Positions 31,330-40,322 of a stretch of DNA of 64,000 nt are shown one piece after another. The notes beneath the pieces are model-generated. The model was not told where the DNA came from. It saw only the letters and a program-made list of their open reading frames with translations, and ran no database searches. The stretch comes from UBA966 sp046350355. Its GTDB lineage: Bacteria > Planctomycetota > Phycisphaerae > Phycisphaerales > SM1A02. The DNA lies in the NCBI GenBank assembly GCA_046350355.1, contig JAXMAN010000003.1, positions 310,001 to 374,000 on the forward strand. Direction: 5' to 3'. A program made the translations under genes and the position numbers. How positions within the stretch are numbered: position 1 is the stretch's first letter; the number at the start of each line of letters is the position of its first letter.

Positions 31330-32181
31330 ATGAACGACGCGAAGGCCACGACGCTGCGGGAGCTGGCGCGGATGGCGCGCGCGGGCGAGCGCTTCGCCTG
31401 CCTCACCTGCTACGACGCCACCACCGCGCGCTGGCTGGACGCCGCGGGCGTGCACGTGCTGCTGGTGGGGGACACCGCCGCGGAGACGATCCTGGGCCTG
31501 CCCTCGACGATCCACGCGCCGCTGGACTTCCTGGTCACGCTGACGGCCGCGGTCAAGCGCGGCGCGCCGCAGCGCGTCGTCATGGCCGACATGCCCTTCA
31601 TGAGCTACCAGGCCGACGACGCCGAGGCGCTGCGCAACGCCGCGCGCTTCATGACCGAGGGGACCGCCGACTGCGTGAAGCTCGAGGCGGACCGCGGCCA
31701 CGCGGGGCTCGTCGAGAAGATGGCGCGCGCGGGCATCCCCGTCGTCGCGCACGTCGGCAGCCGTCCGCAGCACGCCAAGCTCAAGGGCGGCTACGCGAGC
31801 ACCGGACGCACCGCCGAGAGCGCGCTGCGCATCCTGCACGACGCCGCGGCGCTCGAGGCCGCCGGCGCGACGATGATCCTGGTCGAGGCGTGCCCCGCCG
31901 AGGTCGCGCAGATGGTCGTCGAGCGCGCGACCGTGCCGGTCATCGGCTGCGGCGCGGGCCCCGCCTGCCACGGGCAGGTCGTCGTGCTGCAGGACCTGCT
32001 CGGGCTGAGCGCCTGGCAGCCGGCCTTCGCGCCGCCGCTGGCGCAGCTTGGCCGCGAGCTCGAGGGCGCCGCACGCGACTGGTGCGACCGCGTGCGCCGC
32101 GCCGACCTGGGCGAGCACCCGTACACGATCCCGCCGGACGAGCTCGCCCGCCTCATGCAGATGGCCGCGCACGCCCCATGA
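31330..32181 (+). CDS. panB: 3-methyl-2-oxobutanoate hydroxymethyltransferase
   Basis: The 283-residue TIM-barrel enzyme makes ketopantoate in pantothenate synthesis. Matching segments include ACLTCYDATTARWLD, a metal-binding Asp in VGDTAAE, MADMPFMSYQ, VKLEAD, AHVGSRPQ (HVGLTPQ in most relatives), GGYASTGRT and the catalytic Glu in LVEACPAE. The start is the ATG at 31330, directly behind the TATGCT box. It overlaps the HtrA gene by 4 nt. Confidence 0.9.
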   Translation: MNDAKATTLRELARMARAGERFACLTCYDATTARWLDAAGVHVLLVGDTAAETILGLPSTIHAPLDFLVTLTAAVKRGAPQRVVMADMPFMSYQADDAEALRNAARFMTEGTADCVKLEADRGHAGLVEKMARAGIPVVAHVGSRPQHAKLKGGYASTGRTAESALRILHDAAALEAAGATMILVEACPAEVAQMVVERATVPVIGCGAGPACHGQVVVLQDLLGLSAWQPAFAPPLAQLGRELEGAARDWCDRVRRADLGEHPYTIPPDELARLMQMAAHAP

Positions 32182-33635
32182 GCGGATCCCTCGCATCGCG
32201 CGCGCTGCCGCCGGCGCTGCTGGCGCTGGGAGCCGGGCTGAGCCTGTGGGTGGTGCCGACGCTGCTGCGCACCGCGCAGACCGAGCGCACGCAGCGCGCG
32301 GTGGATGGCGCGCAGCAGCGGCTGGATTCCTCGAACGTGCTCGTCGCCTTCAACGAGGCGATGCGAGACATCGGCCGCGCGGTCGAGCCCTCGGTGGTGC
32401 ACGTGAGCGTCGCCGGCGAGGTGAAGGGCCGCGCGGGCTCGCGCGCCTTCACGCAGAGCGGCTCGGGCTGGATCTGGGACGCGCAGGGGCGCATCGTCAC
32501 CAACGCGCACGTCGTCGACGGCGCCGCCGCGATCGAGGTGCAGCTCAACGACGGCGTGCTGCGCCCCGCGACGCTGGTGGGCCTGGACCTGCGCACCGAC
32601 GTCGCGCTGCTGAGCATCGACGGCGAGGGGCTGCATCCCGCGCGCCGCTCCAACGACCTGCCCGCGCAGGGGGACCTGGTCTTCGCCTTCGGCTCGCCCT
32701 TCGAGTTCCGCTTCAGCATGAGCAGCGGCATCGTCTCGGGGATCGGCCGCAGCGCCGGGCTCGCGGAGGTCGAGTACGAGAACTTCATCCAGGTCGACGC
32801 CGCGATCAATCCCGGCAACTCCGGCGGCCCGCTCACGGACGTGCGCGGGCAGGTGATCGGCATGAACACCGCGATCGCCACCGGCCGCGGCAGCACGCTG
32901 GGCAGCGGGCAGTTCGCGGGCATCGGCCTGGCGATCCCGATGACGATCGTGGAGAACGTCGTCGAGCAGCTCATCGCGCACGGCAGCGTCGCGAAGGGCT
33001 TCCTGGGCGTCACGGTGATCGACACCGACATGGCCGCGGGCGCGCGCGATCCCGCGGTGCGGCTGGCGGGCGCGAACTTCCAGGGCTCGGGCGCGGTCGT
33101 CACGACCGTCACGCCCAACAGCCCCGCCGCGCGCGCGGGCCTGCGTCCGGGCGATGTCATCACGGCGATCGGCCCGCGGCGCATCGGTTCGCGCGACGAG
33201 GTGCTCAGCGAGGTCGGCACGAGCCGTCCCGGCAGCAGCCTGGCGCTGGAGCTCTGGCGTCCCGACGCGCAGAAGCGCGAGGGCGAGCGCCTGACCATCA
33301 AGGCCGAGCTGGGCACGATGGATCCGTTCGTCAACGGCGGCATCTGGGCGGACCTGCTGCAGCGCGCGGGCCTGGGCGAGCTGCGCGACAGCGCGCGCCC
33401 CGCGCGCCGGGGCGTCGAGATCGGCCGCTCCACCGGCGAGCTCGCCAAGCAGGCGCCCGCGGGGTCGGTGATCGTGGCGCTGGAGGGGCAGCGCGTCTAC
33501 AGCGTCGACGACCTCTTCCTGCGCCTGACCCGCTACGCCACCAGCCGCACCCGCCTGACGGGGGAGCCCTCGCTCGTGGTCACGGTGCAGCGCCCCGACG
33601 GCACCGAGGCGGACGTCGAGATCCCGCTGCGCTGA
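32178..33635 (+). CDS. HtrA/DegP-type serine protease with PDZ domain(s)
   Basis: The 485-residue product has an N-terminal hydrophobic anchor (about 10-32), then a trypsin-like domain with the triad His in TNAHVVDG (about 109), Asp in RTDVALL (about 141) and Ser in NPGNSGGPL (about 214). A PDZ domain follows (LGVTVIDTD, NSPAARAGLRPGDVI), and the C-terminal part (AKQAPAGSVIVALEGQRV) may be a second, diverged PDZ. It is probably an envelope quality-control protease. It is translationally coupled to panB by an ATGA overlap, an unusual pairing. Confidence 0.9.
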   Translation: MSGSLASRALPPALLALGAGLSLWVVPTLLRTAQTERTQRAVDGAQQRLDSSNVLVAFNEAMRDIGRAVEPSVVHVSVAGEVKGRAGSRAFTQSGSGWIWDAQGRIVTNAHVVDGAAAIEVQLNDGVLRPATLVGLDLRTDVALLSIDGEGLHPARRSNDLPAQGDLVFAFGSPFEFRFSMSSGIVSGIGRSAGLAEVEYENFIQVDAAINPGNSGGPLTDVRGQVIGMNTAIATGRGSTLGSGQFAGIGLAIPMTIVENVVEQLIAHGSVAKGFLGVTVIDTDMAAGARDPAVRLAGANFQGSGAVVTTVTPNSPAARAGLRPGDVITAIGPRRIGSRDEVLSEVGTSRPGSSLALELWRPDAQKREGERLTIKAELGTMDPFVNGGIWADLLQRAGLGELRDSARPARRGVEIGRSTGELAKQAPAGSVIVALEGQRVYSVDDLFLRLTRYATSRTRLTGEPSLVVTVQRPDGTEADVEIPLR

Positions 33636-33648
33636 GGCGCGGCGGCGC

Positions 33649-33654
33649 TACCAT
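33649..33654 (+). promoter_or_regulatory. -10-like box TACCAT, 13 nt before ATG
   Basis: TACCAT ends 13 nt before the ATG of the ABC ATPase gene at 33668, giving an expected leader of about 6 nt. Confidence 0.4.
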
Positions 33655-33667
33655 CGTGCCCCGCGCC

Positions 33668-34579
33668 ATGGCGACTGCGACGCCCCAGCTCCAGCTCGAT
33701 GCCGCCGCCTCCCCGGCTTCCGGCGGCGGCGCGCCGCTGCTGGAGGTGCGCGACCTGCGCACCTACTTCCCGATCCGCAAGGGCATCCTGCAGCGCGTCG
33801 TCGGCCACCACAAGGCGGTCGACGGCGTGAGCTTCGACCTGCGCCGCGGCGAGACGCTCGGCCTGGTCGGCGAGTCCGGCTGCGGCAAGACGACCGTCGG
33901 CCGCACGGTGCTCGCGCTGCAGAAGGCGACGGGCGGCACGGTGCGCTTCGAGGGACGCGACGTCTTCTCGCTGGGCGCGGCCTCGATGCGCCAGCTCCGG
34001 CGCGACATGCAGATCATCTTCCAGGATCCCGGCGGCAGCCTCAATCCGCGCATGCGCGTGGGCGGCATCGTCGGCGAGCCGCTGGAGGTGCACGGCATGG
34101 CCAAGGGCGAGGAGCTGCGCGAGCGCGTCGAGCTGCTGCTGGAGCGCTGCGGCCTGTGGCGCGCGGCGATCGACCGCTACCCGCACGAGTTCTCCGGCGG
34201 CCAGCGCCAGCGCATCGGCATCGCGCGCGCGCTCGCGCTGCAGCCCAAGATGATCGTCTGCGACGAGCCCACCAGCGCGCTGGATGTCAGCGTGCAGAGC
34301 GCGATCCTCAACCTGCTGGCCGACCTGCAGTCCGAGTTCGGCCTCAGCTACCTCTTCATCAGCCACGACATGGCGGTCATCCACCATGTCTGCGACCGCA
34401 TCGCGGTGATGAAGGACGGCAAGATCGTGGAGGAGGGGACGCGCGACGAGGTGATCGAGGCGCCCAAGCATCCGTACACGAAGCGCCTGCTGCTGGCGGT
34501 GCCCGAGTGCGATCCGCGCGTCGACGCCGTCAAGCGCGCCGAGCGCCAGCGGATGCTGCAGGAAGAGATCGAGCGATGA
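33668..34579 (+). CDS. Oligopeptide/dipeptide ABC transporter ATP-binding protein (OppF/DppF type)
   Basis: This 303-residue ATPase has Walker A GESGCGKTT (about 70-78), the signature FSGGQRQRIGIA (about 176-187), Walker B IVCDEPTSALD and the C-terminal KHPYTKRLLLAVPE segment specific to peptide-transporter ATPases. FPIRKGILQRVVGHHKAVDG near the N-terminus is typical of OppF. No permease, binding protein or OppD partner is present, so it must work with proteins encoded elsewhere. Its stop overlaps the next start (ATGA). Confidence 0.9.
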   Translation: MATATPQLQLDAAASPASGGGAPLLEVRDLRTYFPIRKGILQRVVGHHKAVDGVSFDLRRGETLGLVGESGCGKTTVGRTVLALQKATGGTVRFEGRDVFSLGAASMRQLRRDMQIIFQDPGGSLNPRMRVGGIVGEPLEVHGMAKGEELRERVELLLERCGLWRAAIDRYPHEFSGGQRQRIGIARALALQPKMIVCDEPTSALDVSVQSAILNLLADLQSEFGLSYLFISHDMAVIHHVCDRIAVMKDGKIVEEGTRDEVIEAPKHPYTKRLLLAVPECDPRVDAVKRAERQRMLQEEIER

Positions 34580-35082
34580 CCGCCCCCGAGGGCGCGCCGC
34601 TGCCGCCCACGCCGGAGCAGGCCGCGCGCAACCGCAAGATCATCCTGGCGCTCGCGGTGGCCTTCGCCGCGGTCTCGACGATGGTGGCCGTCTGGGGCGC
34701 GATGGTGACCGGCCAGGTCCGCGAGCGCGCCCATGCGACCGACGCGCAGCTTCGCTCGCTGGGGTGGACGATCCTGTGCTACGCGGCGGCCAACGGCGGC
34801 GTCTTCCCGACGGGCGAGCAGGCGCTCGCGCAGACGGACCCGACGCGCGGCCCCGCCGCGGGCGCTGGCTGGCCCGCCGACCGCGACGCGGCGATGGCGG
34901 GGCTGGCGTACCTGCCGCCGGCGCAGTGCGGCTCGGTCGGGGTGACCTGGGCCTCCGGCGGCGCGCACCCTGGCTTCACCGCCCCGGCGCTGAACGCCAA
35001 CGGGATGCCCAGCGGGCTCGGGACGCTCGACGAGGTGAATGGGTGGCTTGAGGCGTTTGCTCGGTCGCGCGTCGCGCCGTAG
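34576..35082 (+). CDS. Membrane-anchored protein of unknown function
   Basis: The 168-residue product has one N-terminal membrane helix (about 22-46) and a small exported domain with two Cys-containing segments (ILCYAAANGGVFP and PPAQCGSVG). The segment just after the helix (RSLGWTILCYAAANGG) recalls the first part of pseudopilin-like domains, but the helix is not at a pilin-type N-terminus. It is translationally coupled to the ABC ATPase. No family is recognised. Confidence 0.55.
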   Translation: MTAPEGAPLPPTPEQAARNRKIILALAVAFAAVSTMVAVWGAMVTGQVRERAHATDAQLRSLGWTILCYAAANGGVFPTGEQALAQTDPTRGPAAGAGWPADRDAAMAGLAYLPPAQCGSVGVTWASGGAHPGFTAPALNANGMPSGLGTLDEVNGWLEAFARSRVAP

Positions 35083-35205
35083 GAGCGCGCGGCGCCGGCG
35101 CCCGCCGCCCACGCGGCGCGCCCGCGCTCACCACGCAAAAGCTCGGGATCCACACGGGTGCGGTCGCTGCGGCGGTGGGGTACCGTGCCCCGCTGGAGCG
35201 TCGCC

Positions 35206-36156
35206 ATGAGCAGTCCGCAGACCGCCACCGAGTCCGTCACCGCCGCCGTCAACGCCGCCGCTGCCGCCGCCGCGCAGCCCGTCGCGGGGCGCCCCTTCCG
35301 CGCCGTCGCGCCGACGGTGCCGATGCACGACGTGATGGGCGGCGCCGCGCGCTGGGAGATCCCGTGCCTGGACCACGGCTTCGTCGCGCTCGTGGACTGC
35401 ATGCCGCGCCTGGTGCCCGAGGGCAAGACCGGCGACTTCGCGATCGTGCAGGCCGCGCGCGTCAGCTACGGCGAGGGCACGAAGCAGGTGAGCGAGGACC
35501 GCGGGCTCGTGCGCTACCTCATGCGCCACCGCCACTCGACCCCCTTCGAGATGGTCGAGTTCAAGTTCCACATCGCGATGCCGATCTTCGTCGCGCGCCA
35601 GTGGATCCGCCACCGCACCGCGAACGTGAACGAGTACTCCGCGCGCTACTCGATCGTGCCGGACCGCTTCTACCGCCCCGGCGTGGATGCGATCCGCAAG
35701 CAGTCCAAGTCGAACCGCCAGGGTGGCGACGAGCCCATCGACGCGGGCACCGCGGAGGACTTCCTGCACCTGCTGGAGAAGGCCGAGGCGCTCTACCAGG
35801 AGTACCTGGGCCTGACCGAGCGCGGCGTAGCGCGCGAGCTCGCGCGCGCGGCGCTGCCGGTGAGCGTCTACACCGAGTGGTACTGGAAGTGCGACCTGCA
35901 CAACATCTTCCACTTCCTCTCGCTGCGCATGGACCCGCACGCGCAGCTGGAGATCCAGGTCTTCGCGAAGGCGATGTACGAGATGCTCAAGCCGATCGTG
36001 CCCGTCGCGGCGGAGGCCTTCGAGGACTACCGCCTGGGCGCGATGCAGCTCACCCGGCTGGAGATCGAGGCGCTGCGGACGGGGGCGCCGCTGGCGACCG
36101 AGAACAAGCGCGAGATCGCCGAGTGGGAGGCGAAGAAGGCGCAGCTCGGGCGCTGA
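35206..36156 (+). CDS. thyX: Flavin-dependent thymidylate synthase
   Basis: The 316-residue product has the ThyX signature RHRTANVNEYS (RHR, seven residues, Ser) near residue 135, followed by ARYSIVPDRFY. It makes dTMP from dUMP using FAD and methylene-tetrahydrofolate. The N-terminus carries an Ala-rich stretch of about 40 residues not needed for the fold. A TACCGT box lies 19 nt before the ATG. An in-frame GTG inside that box is a less likely start. Confidence 0.93.
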   Translation: MSSPQTATESVTAAVNAAAAAAAQPVAGRPFRAVAPTVPMHDVMGGAARWEIPCLDHGFVALVDCMPRLVPEGKTGDFAIVQAARVSYGEGTKQVSEDRGLVRYLMRHRHSTPFEMVEFKFHIAMPIFVARQWIRHRTANVNEYSARYSIVPDRFYRPGVDAIRKQSKSNRQGGDEPIDAGTAEDFLHLLEKAEALYQEYLGLTERGVARELARAALPVSVYTEWYWKCDLHNIFHFLSLRMDPHAQLEIQVFAKAMYEMLKPIVPVAAEAFEDYRLGAMQLTRLEIEALRTGAPLATENKREIAEWEAKKAQLGR

Positions 36157-36198
36157 GGATTTCGCAACCGGCGGCCGGGGGTCGCGGTATCAGCGCCG

Positions 36199-36972
36199 GT
36201 GCCCTGGATCCGATTCCTGCTCCTGATGGTCGCGCTCGCGCTCCCCGCGCTGGGTGGCTGCTCGCAGCGCCTGGCCGTGGAAGGCCGCGGCGATCGCCTG
36301 TACGCCGAGGCGCAGGGCGCGATGGAGAGCGAGGGCTTCCGCCCCGTGGGCCGTGGCAGCGACCTTCCCGGGGCCAAGGGGAGCGACCCGCGGCAGGGGC
36401 GCCTCCAGTTCCTGTACTACGCCGATAACCTCGCGCCGACGATCGTCGAGATCCGGATCGAGCCGGGCGCGAACGAGATGAGCCGCACGGTGCGCGTCCC
36501 GGCGGAGGCCGTGGTCGTGGCGCCGAGTGCGGGCGCGGCGGGCGAGGCGGACGCGGTGCGTGCCGGCGCCGTGCGTGGCCGCGAGGGCTGCGGCAGCGGC
36601 GGATGCGGCAGCGGATGCGCCTCGGGCACGACGGTGTGCGCGGTGCCCGCGCCGCCGGTGCTGCTGGCGATCGACCCTGCAGTGACTCCGGTGGCCGCGG
36701 CGCCCGCGACCCCCGCGTCGCCCGCGACCGCGACCCCGACCACCCGCACCGCGCTGACGTCCACCGCGGGTGCGCCCGCGTCGGTCGCGCGCGTCGAGCC
36801 GGTCGTCTCCCCCAACGGCGCGCCGCTCCCGTACGCGCCGGACCTCTTCGGCGCGCACCGGGTCATCGTGACGGCCTGGTCGAGCCTGACCTACGCGCCG
36901 GATCCCTTCATCGCCGACCTGGCCGTGAATGTGCTGCGCCGCGCGTACCTGCTCTCGGGCAACGTGCGGTAG
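36199..36972 (+). CDS. Predicted lipoprotein with Cys- and Ala/Thr/Pro-rich middle
   Basis: The 257-residue product starts at a GTG and has a lipoprotein signal: a hydrophobic helix followed by the lipobox ALGGC (Cys at about 18). An alpha/beta-like domain follows to about residue 105. Then comes a Gly/Cys cluster (GCGSGGCGSGCASG) and a disordered Ala/Pro/Thr stretch, and a conserved-looking C-terminus (APDPFIADLAVNVLRRAYLL). Function is unknown. It is convergent with the lipoprotein gene ending at 37020. Confidence 0.6.
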   Translation: MPWIRFLLLMVALALPALGGCSQRLAVEGRGDRLYAEAQGAMESEGFRPVGRGSDLPGAKGSDPRQGRLQFLYYADNLAPTIVEIRIEPGANEMSRTVRVPAEAVVVAPSAGAAGEADAVRAGAVRGREGCGSGGCGSGCASGTTVCAVPAPPVLLAIDPAVTPVAAAPATPASPATATPTTRTALTSTAGAPASVARVEPVVSPNGAPLPYAPDLFGAHRVIVTAWSSLTYAPDPFIADLAVNVLRRAYLLSGNVR

Positions 36973-37019
36973 CGCGTCGCGCGGCGGACCGCGCCCCCCG
37001 TGCCTGCATCGCGCATTCT

Positions 37020-37529
37020 TCAGCGACGATCCGAATCCGGCGGCTTCGAGATCAACCCGATCAGCGGCTTGTCCGGGCCGACCTGGATCTGCGCGAGCAC
37101 GATCGGCGTCGGCTGGTAGTAGCGGAACCAGCCGCCGGGGAAGGGGCCCTCGCCGCGCTCGTCCCAGAAGGACTCGATGTCGAGCTCGAGCGTCTCGCCC
37201 GCCTTCAGCTCCGGGATGTGGCGCATGTAGCGCTGGTTGATCCAGAGATCGAAGTCGGTGTAGGTGTTCGCGGTCGCGTTGACCAGCTTGAGCGCGCCCT
37301 GGTTCAGGTTCGAGATGACCTGGATGTCGACGACGGACTCCTGCTTCAGGGCGCGCGGATAGGCGCGCGTCGCCTGCGTCGGGTCGTACGGATAGCGCTG
37401 GCAGCCCGCGCCCAGCAGCGCAAGGCCCGCCGCCGCCGCGCCCAGCGCGAGCAGCGCGGCGTGCGTGCCGGCGGCGACGCGCGCGCGGCGCGCGGCATGC
37501 GTCTTCGAAGCTGACGGGCCAGGGCGCAT
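37020..37529 (-). CDS. Predicted lipoprotein
   Basis: The 169-residue product has a basic start, a hydrophobic stretch and the lipobox LLGAGC (Cys about 42). The mature part is a small beta-rich domain (LWINQRYMRHIPELKAGET in part, then GGWFRYYQPTPIVL). The start ATG is 6 nt after TACTAC on the minus strand. No enzymatic motif. It is divergent from the dihydrouridine synthase gene. Confidence 0.62.
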   Translation of the reverse strand: MRPGPSASKTHAARRARVAAGTHAALLALGAAAAGLALLGAGCQRYPYDPTQATRAYPRALKQESVVDIQVISNLNQGALKLVNATANTYTDFDLWINQRYMRHIPELKAGETLELDIESFWDERGEGPFPGGWFRYYQPTPIVLAQIQVGPDKPLIGLISKPPDSDRR

Positions 37530-37535
37530 CGCTGC

Positions 37536-37541
37536 GTAGTA
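37536..37541 (-). promoter_or_regulatory. -10-like box TACTAC, 6 nt before ATG
   Basis: TACTAC ends 6 nt before the lipoprotein ATG at 37529. The last base departs from the TAnnnT pattern seen elsewhere. The same bases read TAGTAT on the plus strand (37537-37542) and may serve the divergent dus gene. Confidence 0.3.
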
Positions 37542-37578
37542 TCCACGAAATCGGCCTGCGCCGCCGCGCGCGCCGTGC

Positions 37579-38829
37579 GTGCCCATGGGCGTCGAGCTGA
37601 ATCCATCCCGCATCCCGCCCCGGCAGCTCTCGCGTCCGGTCGAGGAGACCGCGCGCCACGCGCGCGTCGACCCGCGCGTGCAGGCGCTCGTGCCCGGCTT
37701 CGACGCGCCCTTCTTCCAGGCGGGGCTCGCCGGCTACTCCGACGGCGCGATGCGCCTGGTCGCGCGCCGCCACGGCTGCCCCTTCTGCGTCACCGAGGCG
37801 CTGCTGGACCGCACGCTCATCAACGGCGGCAAGGGGCGCCGCAAGGAGGACCCCGACCTCATCGCCAGCGAGGTGGGCATGGGCGAGATCGAGGAGAACC
37901 GCGCCGCGGGACTCGACGACCATCCGATCGCGGGCCAGATCATGGGCAGCGATCCCGACGAGATGGCGCGCGGCTCGCACCTGCTGGTGGCGATGGGCTA
38001 CGACGTGGTGGATGTGAACCTCGCGTGTCCCGTGAAGAAGATCAAGCGCAAGGCGCGCGGCGGGCACTTCCTGGCGCATCCCGAGGACGCGATCGCCGTC
38101 CTGCGCGCGGTGCGCGCCGCCGTGCCGCCGGGCATCCCGTGCACGGTGAAGCTGCGCCGCAGCTTCGACGACACGCCCGAGATGGCGCGGAACTTCGAGC
38201 GCATCTTCGACGCCTCCTACGAGATGGGCTACGCGTGGGCGACGGTCCACTGCCGCACCGTCGAGCAGCGCTACCTGGGTCCGGGCCGCTGGGAGTTCCT
38301 GCGCGAGCTCGTGCAGCGGCGGTCCGACCGCGTGATCTTCGGCTCCGGCGACATCTGGACGGTGCTGGACATCTTCCGCATGCTGGACATGTGCGGCGTG
38401 CAGGGGGTGAGCGTCGCGCGCGGGTGCATCGGGAATCCCTGGATCTTCCACCAGGCGCGCGAGATGATGGCCGGCCGCCCGCCGATCGCGCCCTCCATCC
38501 AGGAGCAGCGCGCCGTGCTCCTGCAGCACTACGAGTTCAGCGAGATCATCCATGGCGCGGGCCGCACCAGCCGGCACATGCGCAAGTTCGGGATCAAGTT
38601 CGCGCAGCACCATCCACACGCGATGCAGGTGAAGGCCGACTTCATCCGCTGCGACGACGCGGCGCAGTGGCGCGCCGTGATCGAGCGCCACTACGGCCCC
38701 GAGGCGCAGGCGCGCGCGGCGGCGGCAGGGTGGACGCCCGCGGTCGTGACGGACGCCTCGGCCGCGATGGCGATGGCGGACGCGGACCTCGACTGCGCGC
38801 CCAGCGACGGCTGCGGCTCGAGCACGTAG
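37579..38829 (+). CDS. dus: tRNA-dihydrouridine synthase
   Basis: The 416-residue product reduces uridine in the tRNA D-loop using FMN. The N-terminal barrel has the family active-site loop VNLACPVKKIKRKARGG (catalytic Cys near 150), substrate segment AGLAGYSDGAMR, VKLRRSFDD and FMN-binding FGSGDI. The layout of the Cys loop is closest to DusB. The start is a GTG, or the ATG two codons later. The last 46 codons run antisense through the 3' end of the FG-GAP gene, giving a Ser/Ala/Cys-rich C-terminal tail. Confidence 0.87.
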   Translation: MPMGVELNPSRIPPRQLSRPVEETARHARVDPRVQALVPGFDAPFFQAGLAGYSDGAMRLVARRHGCPFCVTEALLDRTLINGGKGRRKEDPDLIASEVGMGEIEENRAAGLDDHPIAGQIMGSDPDEMARGSHLLVAMGYDVVDVNLACPVKKIKRKARGGHFLAHPEDAIAVLRAVRAAVPPGIPCTVKLRRSFDDTPEMARNFERIFDASYEMGYAWATVHCRTVEQRYLGPGRWEFLRELVQRRSDRVIFGSGDIWTVLDIFRMLDMCGVQGVSVARGCIGNPWIFHQAREMMAGRPPIAPSIQEQRAVLLQHYEFSEIIHGAGRTSRHMRKFGIKFAQHHPHAMQVKADFIRCDDAAQWRAVIERHYGPEAQARAAAAGWTPAVVTDASAAMAMADADLDCAPSDGCGSST

Positions 38830-40229
38830 CGCGCGATCTCGCCCGGCACCCGCGGATGCTCCGGGTCCTGGCCTGCGGCCAGCAGCGCGAGGACGCGACG
38901 CGCGCCGCCCGCGGTCGTGACGCGCGCCAGCGCGGTCGCCGCGCCGAAGCGCGCGCCCGGCTTCGCGGGACGCGGGCGCAGCGCCTCCATGCGGCCGGTC
39001 GCGAGTTCGAGCGCCCACGCCGCCCCTGCATCCTCCGCGACGGCGTCGTCGCCGGGCGCGCCGACGAGCGCCCACGGCGGCGCGATCGCCAGCGACTGGC
39101 CGAAGGCGTCGCCGGCGGAGCGGTCGGCGGGGGTGAGCACGCGCACGGGGTGCCAGGAGTCGCCTTCGAGCCGCAGGTGCACGACGCTGCCGCGCGCGTT
39201 GGGGCGGCCGGTGGGCGCGTGATCGCGTCGCGCGATCGGCGCGCCCACCAGAAGATCAACGCCCGCGAGCGCGACGCTGGCACCGTACCAGCCGACCGCG
39301 CCCGCGGGCGCGCGCAAGGAATCGACGATGCGCCACCCGCCGGCGGTGCGGCGCGCCAGATGCACCATGCCCGCGTTCGCGGTCGCGAGGTCCGCGCCCG
39401 GCTCGCCGATGGCGAGCCACTCGCCGTCGACCGCGACGCTCGCGCCGAAGTGCGCGCCGCGCTGCGGCCGCGGCGCCTGCAGCCGCACCAGGTGCGTGAC
39501 CGCGCGCTCCGGCGGCGCGCCGACCGCAAAGAGATCGACCACGCCCGCATCCACCGCGCCCGGCGGATCGCCCGGCTCGCCAGGCAGGTCCGCGCGCGGC
39601 GAAGCGACCGCGAGCGTCGTGCCGTCGAAGGCGATCGCCGCGCCGAATTCCGACGCCGGCTCGGGCCGCGGGCAGTGGATCTCCTCGACTTCCCAGCGCG
39701 GGGGCGCCGCGGATGCCTCGCCCTCCGCCGTGGCGGGAAAGGCCAGGTACGCCGCGCCCTGGTCGCACGCGCGCACCCGACAGCCGAGGTGCGGCGCGCC
39801 GATCGCGCACGTGTCGCCGGCCGCCGCGAGCGCGCGCCCGAAGCCGGCGCGGCGGTCGCCCGCGGGATGCAGGATGCGCTCCGGCGGCGGGGGCGGCGGG
39901 GACGCATCGCCTGCGGCGTCGTCACGCTCGCGGACGAGCTCGGCGAGGGCGAGGGCCGTGACCTGCGGCGGTCCGTCGCCGACATCCCAGTCGCGCAACG
40001 GGCCGATCCAAAGGCGGTCGTCGCCCACGCCGAGCGCATCCCCGTAGAGCCCCGCGATGGCGCGCGTCGGCGTCAGCGCGGTGAGCGCGCGCCACCGCGT
40101 CGCCGCGTCGCCCGCGCCCTCCGGCGTCGCGCGCGGGCCCGACGCGCCCACGCACGCGATCGCCACGCCCACCATCGCCAGCGCGCCGCGCGCGCGGGCC
40201 CGCTTCCGTGCATCGGTGCTCGTCTTCAT
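38691..40229 (-). CDS. Exported FG-GAP repeat protein
   Basis: The 512-residue product has an N-terminal hydrophobic stretch (ALAMVGVAIACVGAS) and at least five FG-GAP/beta-propeller-like units, seen as FGAAIAFDGTTLAVASPRAD, FGASVAVDGEWLAIGEPGAD, YGASVALAGVDLLVGAP, FGQSLAIAPPWALVGAPGDD and FGAATALA. Such integrin-alpha-like propellers are common in planctomycete surface proteins. Its 3' end overlaps the convergent dus gene by 139 bp. Confidence 0.7.
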   Translation of the reverse strand: MKTSTDARKRARARGALAMVGVAIACVGASGPRATPEGAGDAATRWRALTALTPTRAIAGLYGDALGVGDDRLWIGPLRDWDVGDGPPQVTALALAELVRERDDAAGDASPPPPPPERILHPAGDRRAGFGRALAAAGDTCAIGAPHLGCRVRACDQGAAYLAFPATAEGEASAAPPRWEVEEIHCPRPEPASEFGAAIAFDGTTLAVASPRADLPGEPGDPPGAVDAGVVDLFAVGAPPERAVTHLVRLQAPRPQRGAHFGASVAVDGEWLAIGEPGADLATANAGMVHLARRTAGGWRIVDSLRAPAGAVGWYGASVALAGVDLLVGAPIARRDHAPTGRPNARGSVVHLRLEGDSWHPVRVLTPADRSAGDAFGQSLAIAPPWALVGAPGDDAVAEDAGAAWALELATGRMEALRPRPAKPGARFGAATALARVTTAGGARRVLALLAAGQDPEHPRVPGEIARYVLEPQPSLGAQSRSASAIAIAAEASVTTAGVHPAAAARACASGP

Positions 40230-40308
40230 GCGCGCATGGTGGGCAGGCGGCGCGCACGCATCGCGATTCGCCGCCCTTTTTCAGGCGCATTCCAAACTTC
40301 GCGCGGCC

Positions 40309-40314
40309 TACGAT
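40309..40314 (+). promoter_or_regulatory. -10-like box TACGAT, 8 nt before ATG
   Basis: TACGAT ends 8 nt before the ATG of the dienelactone hydrolase-family gene at 40323. Confidence 0.45.
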
Positions 40315-40322
40315 GCGCCACC

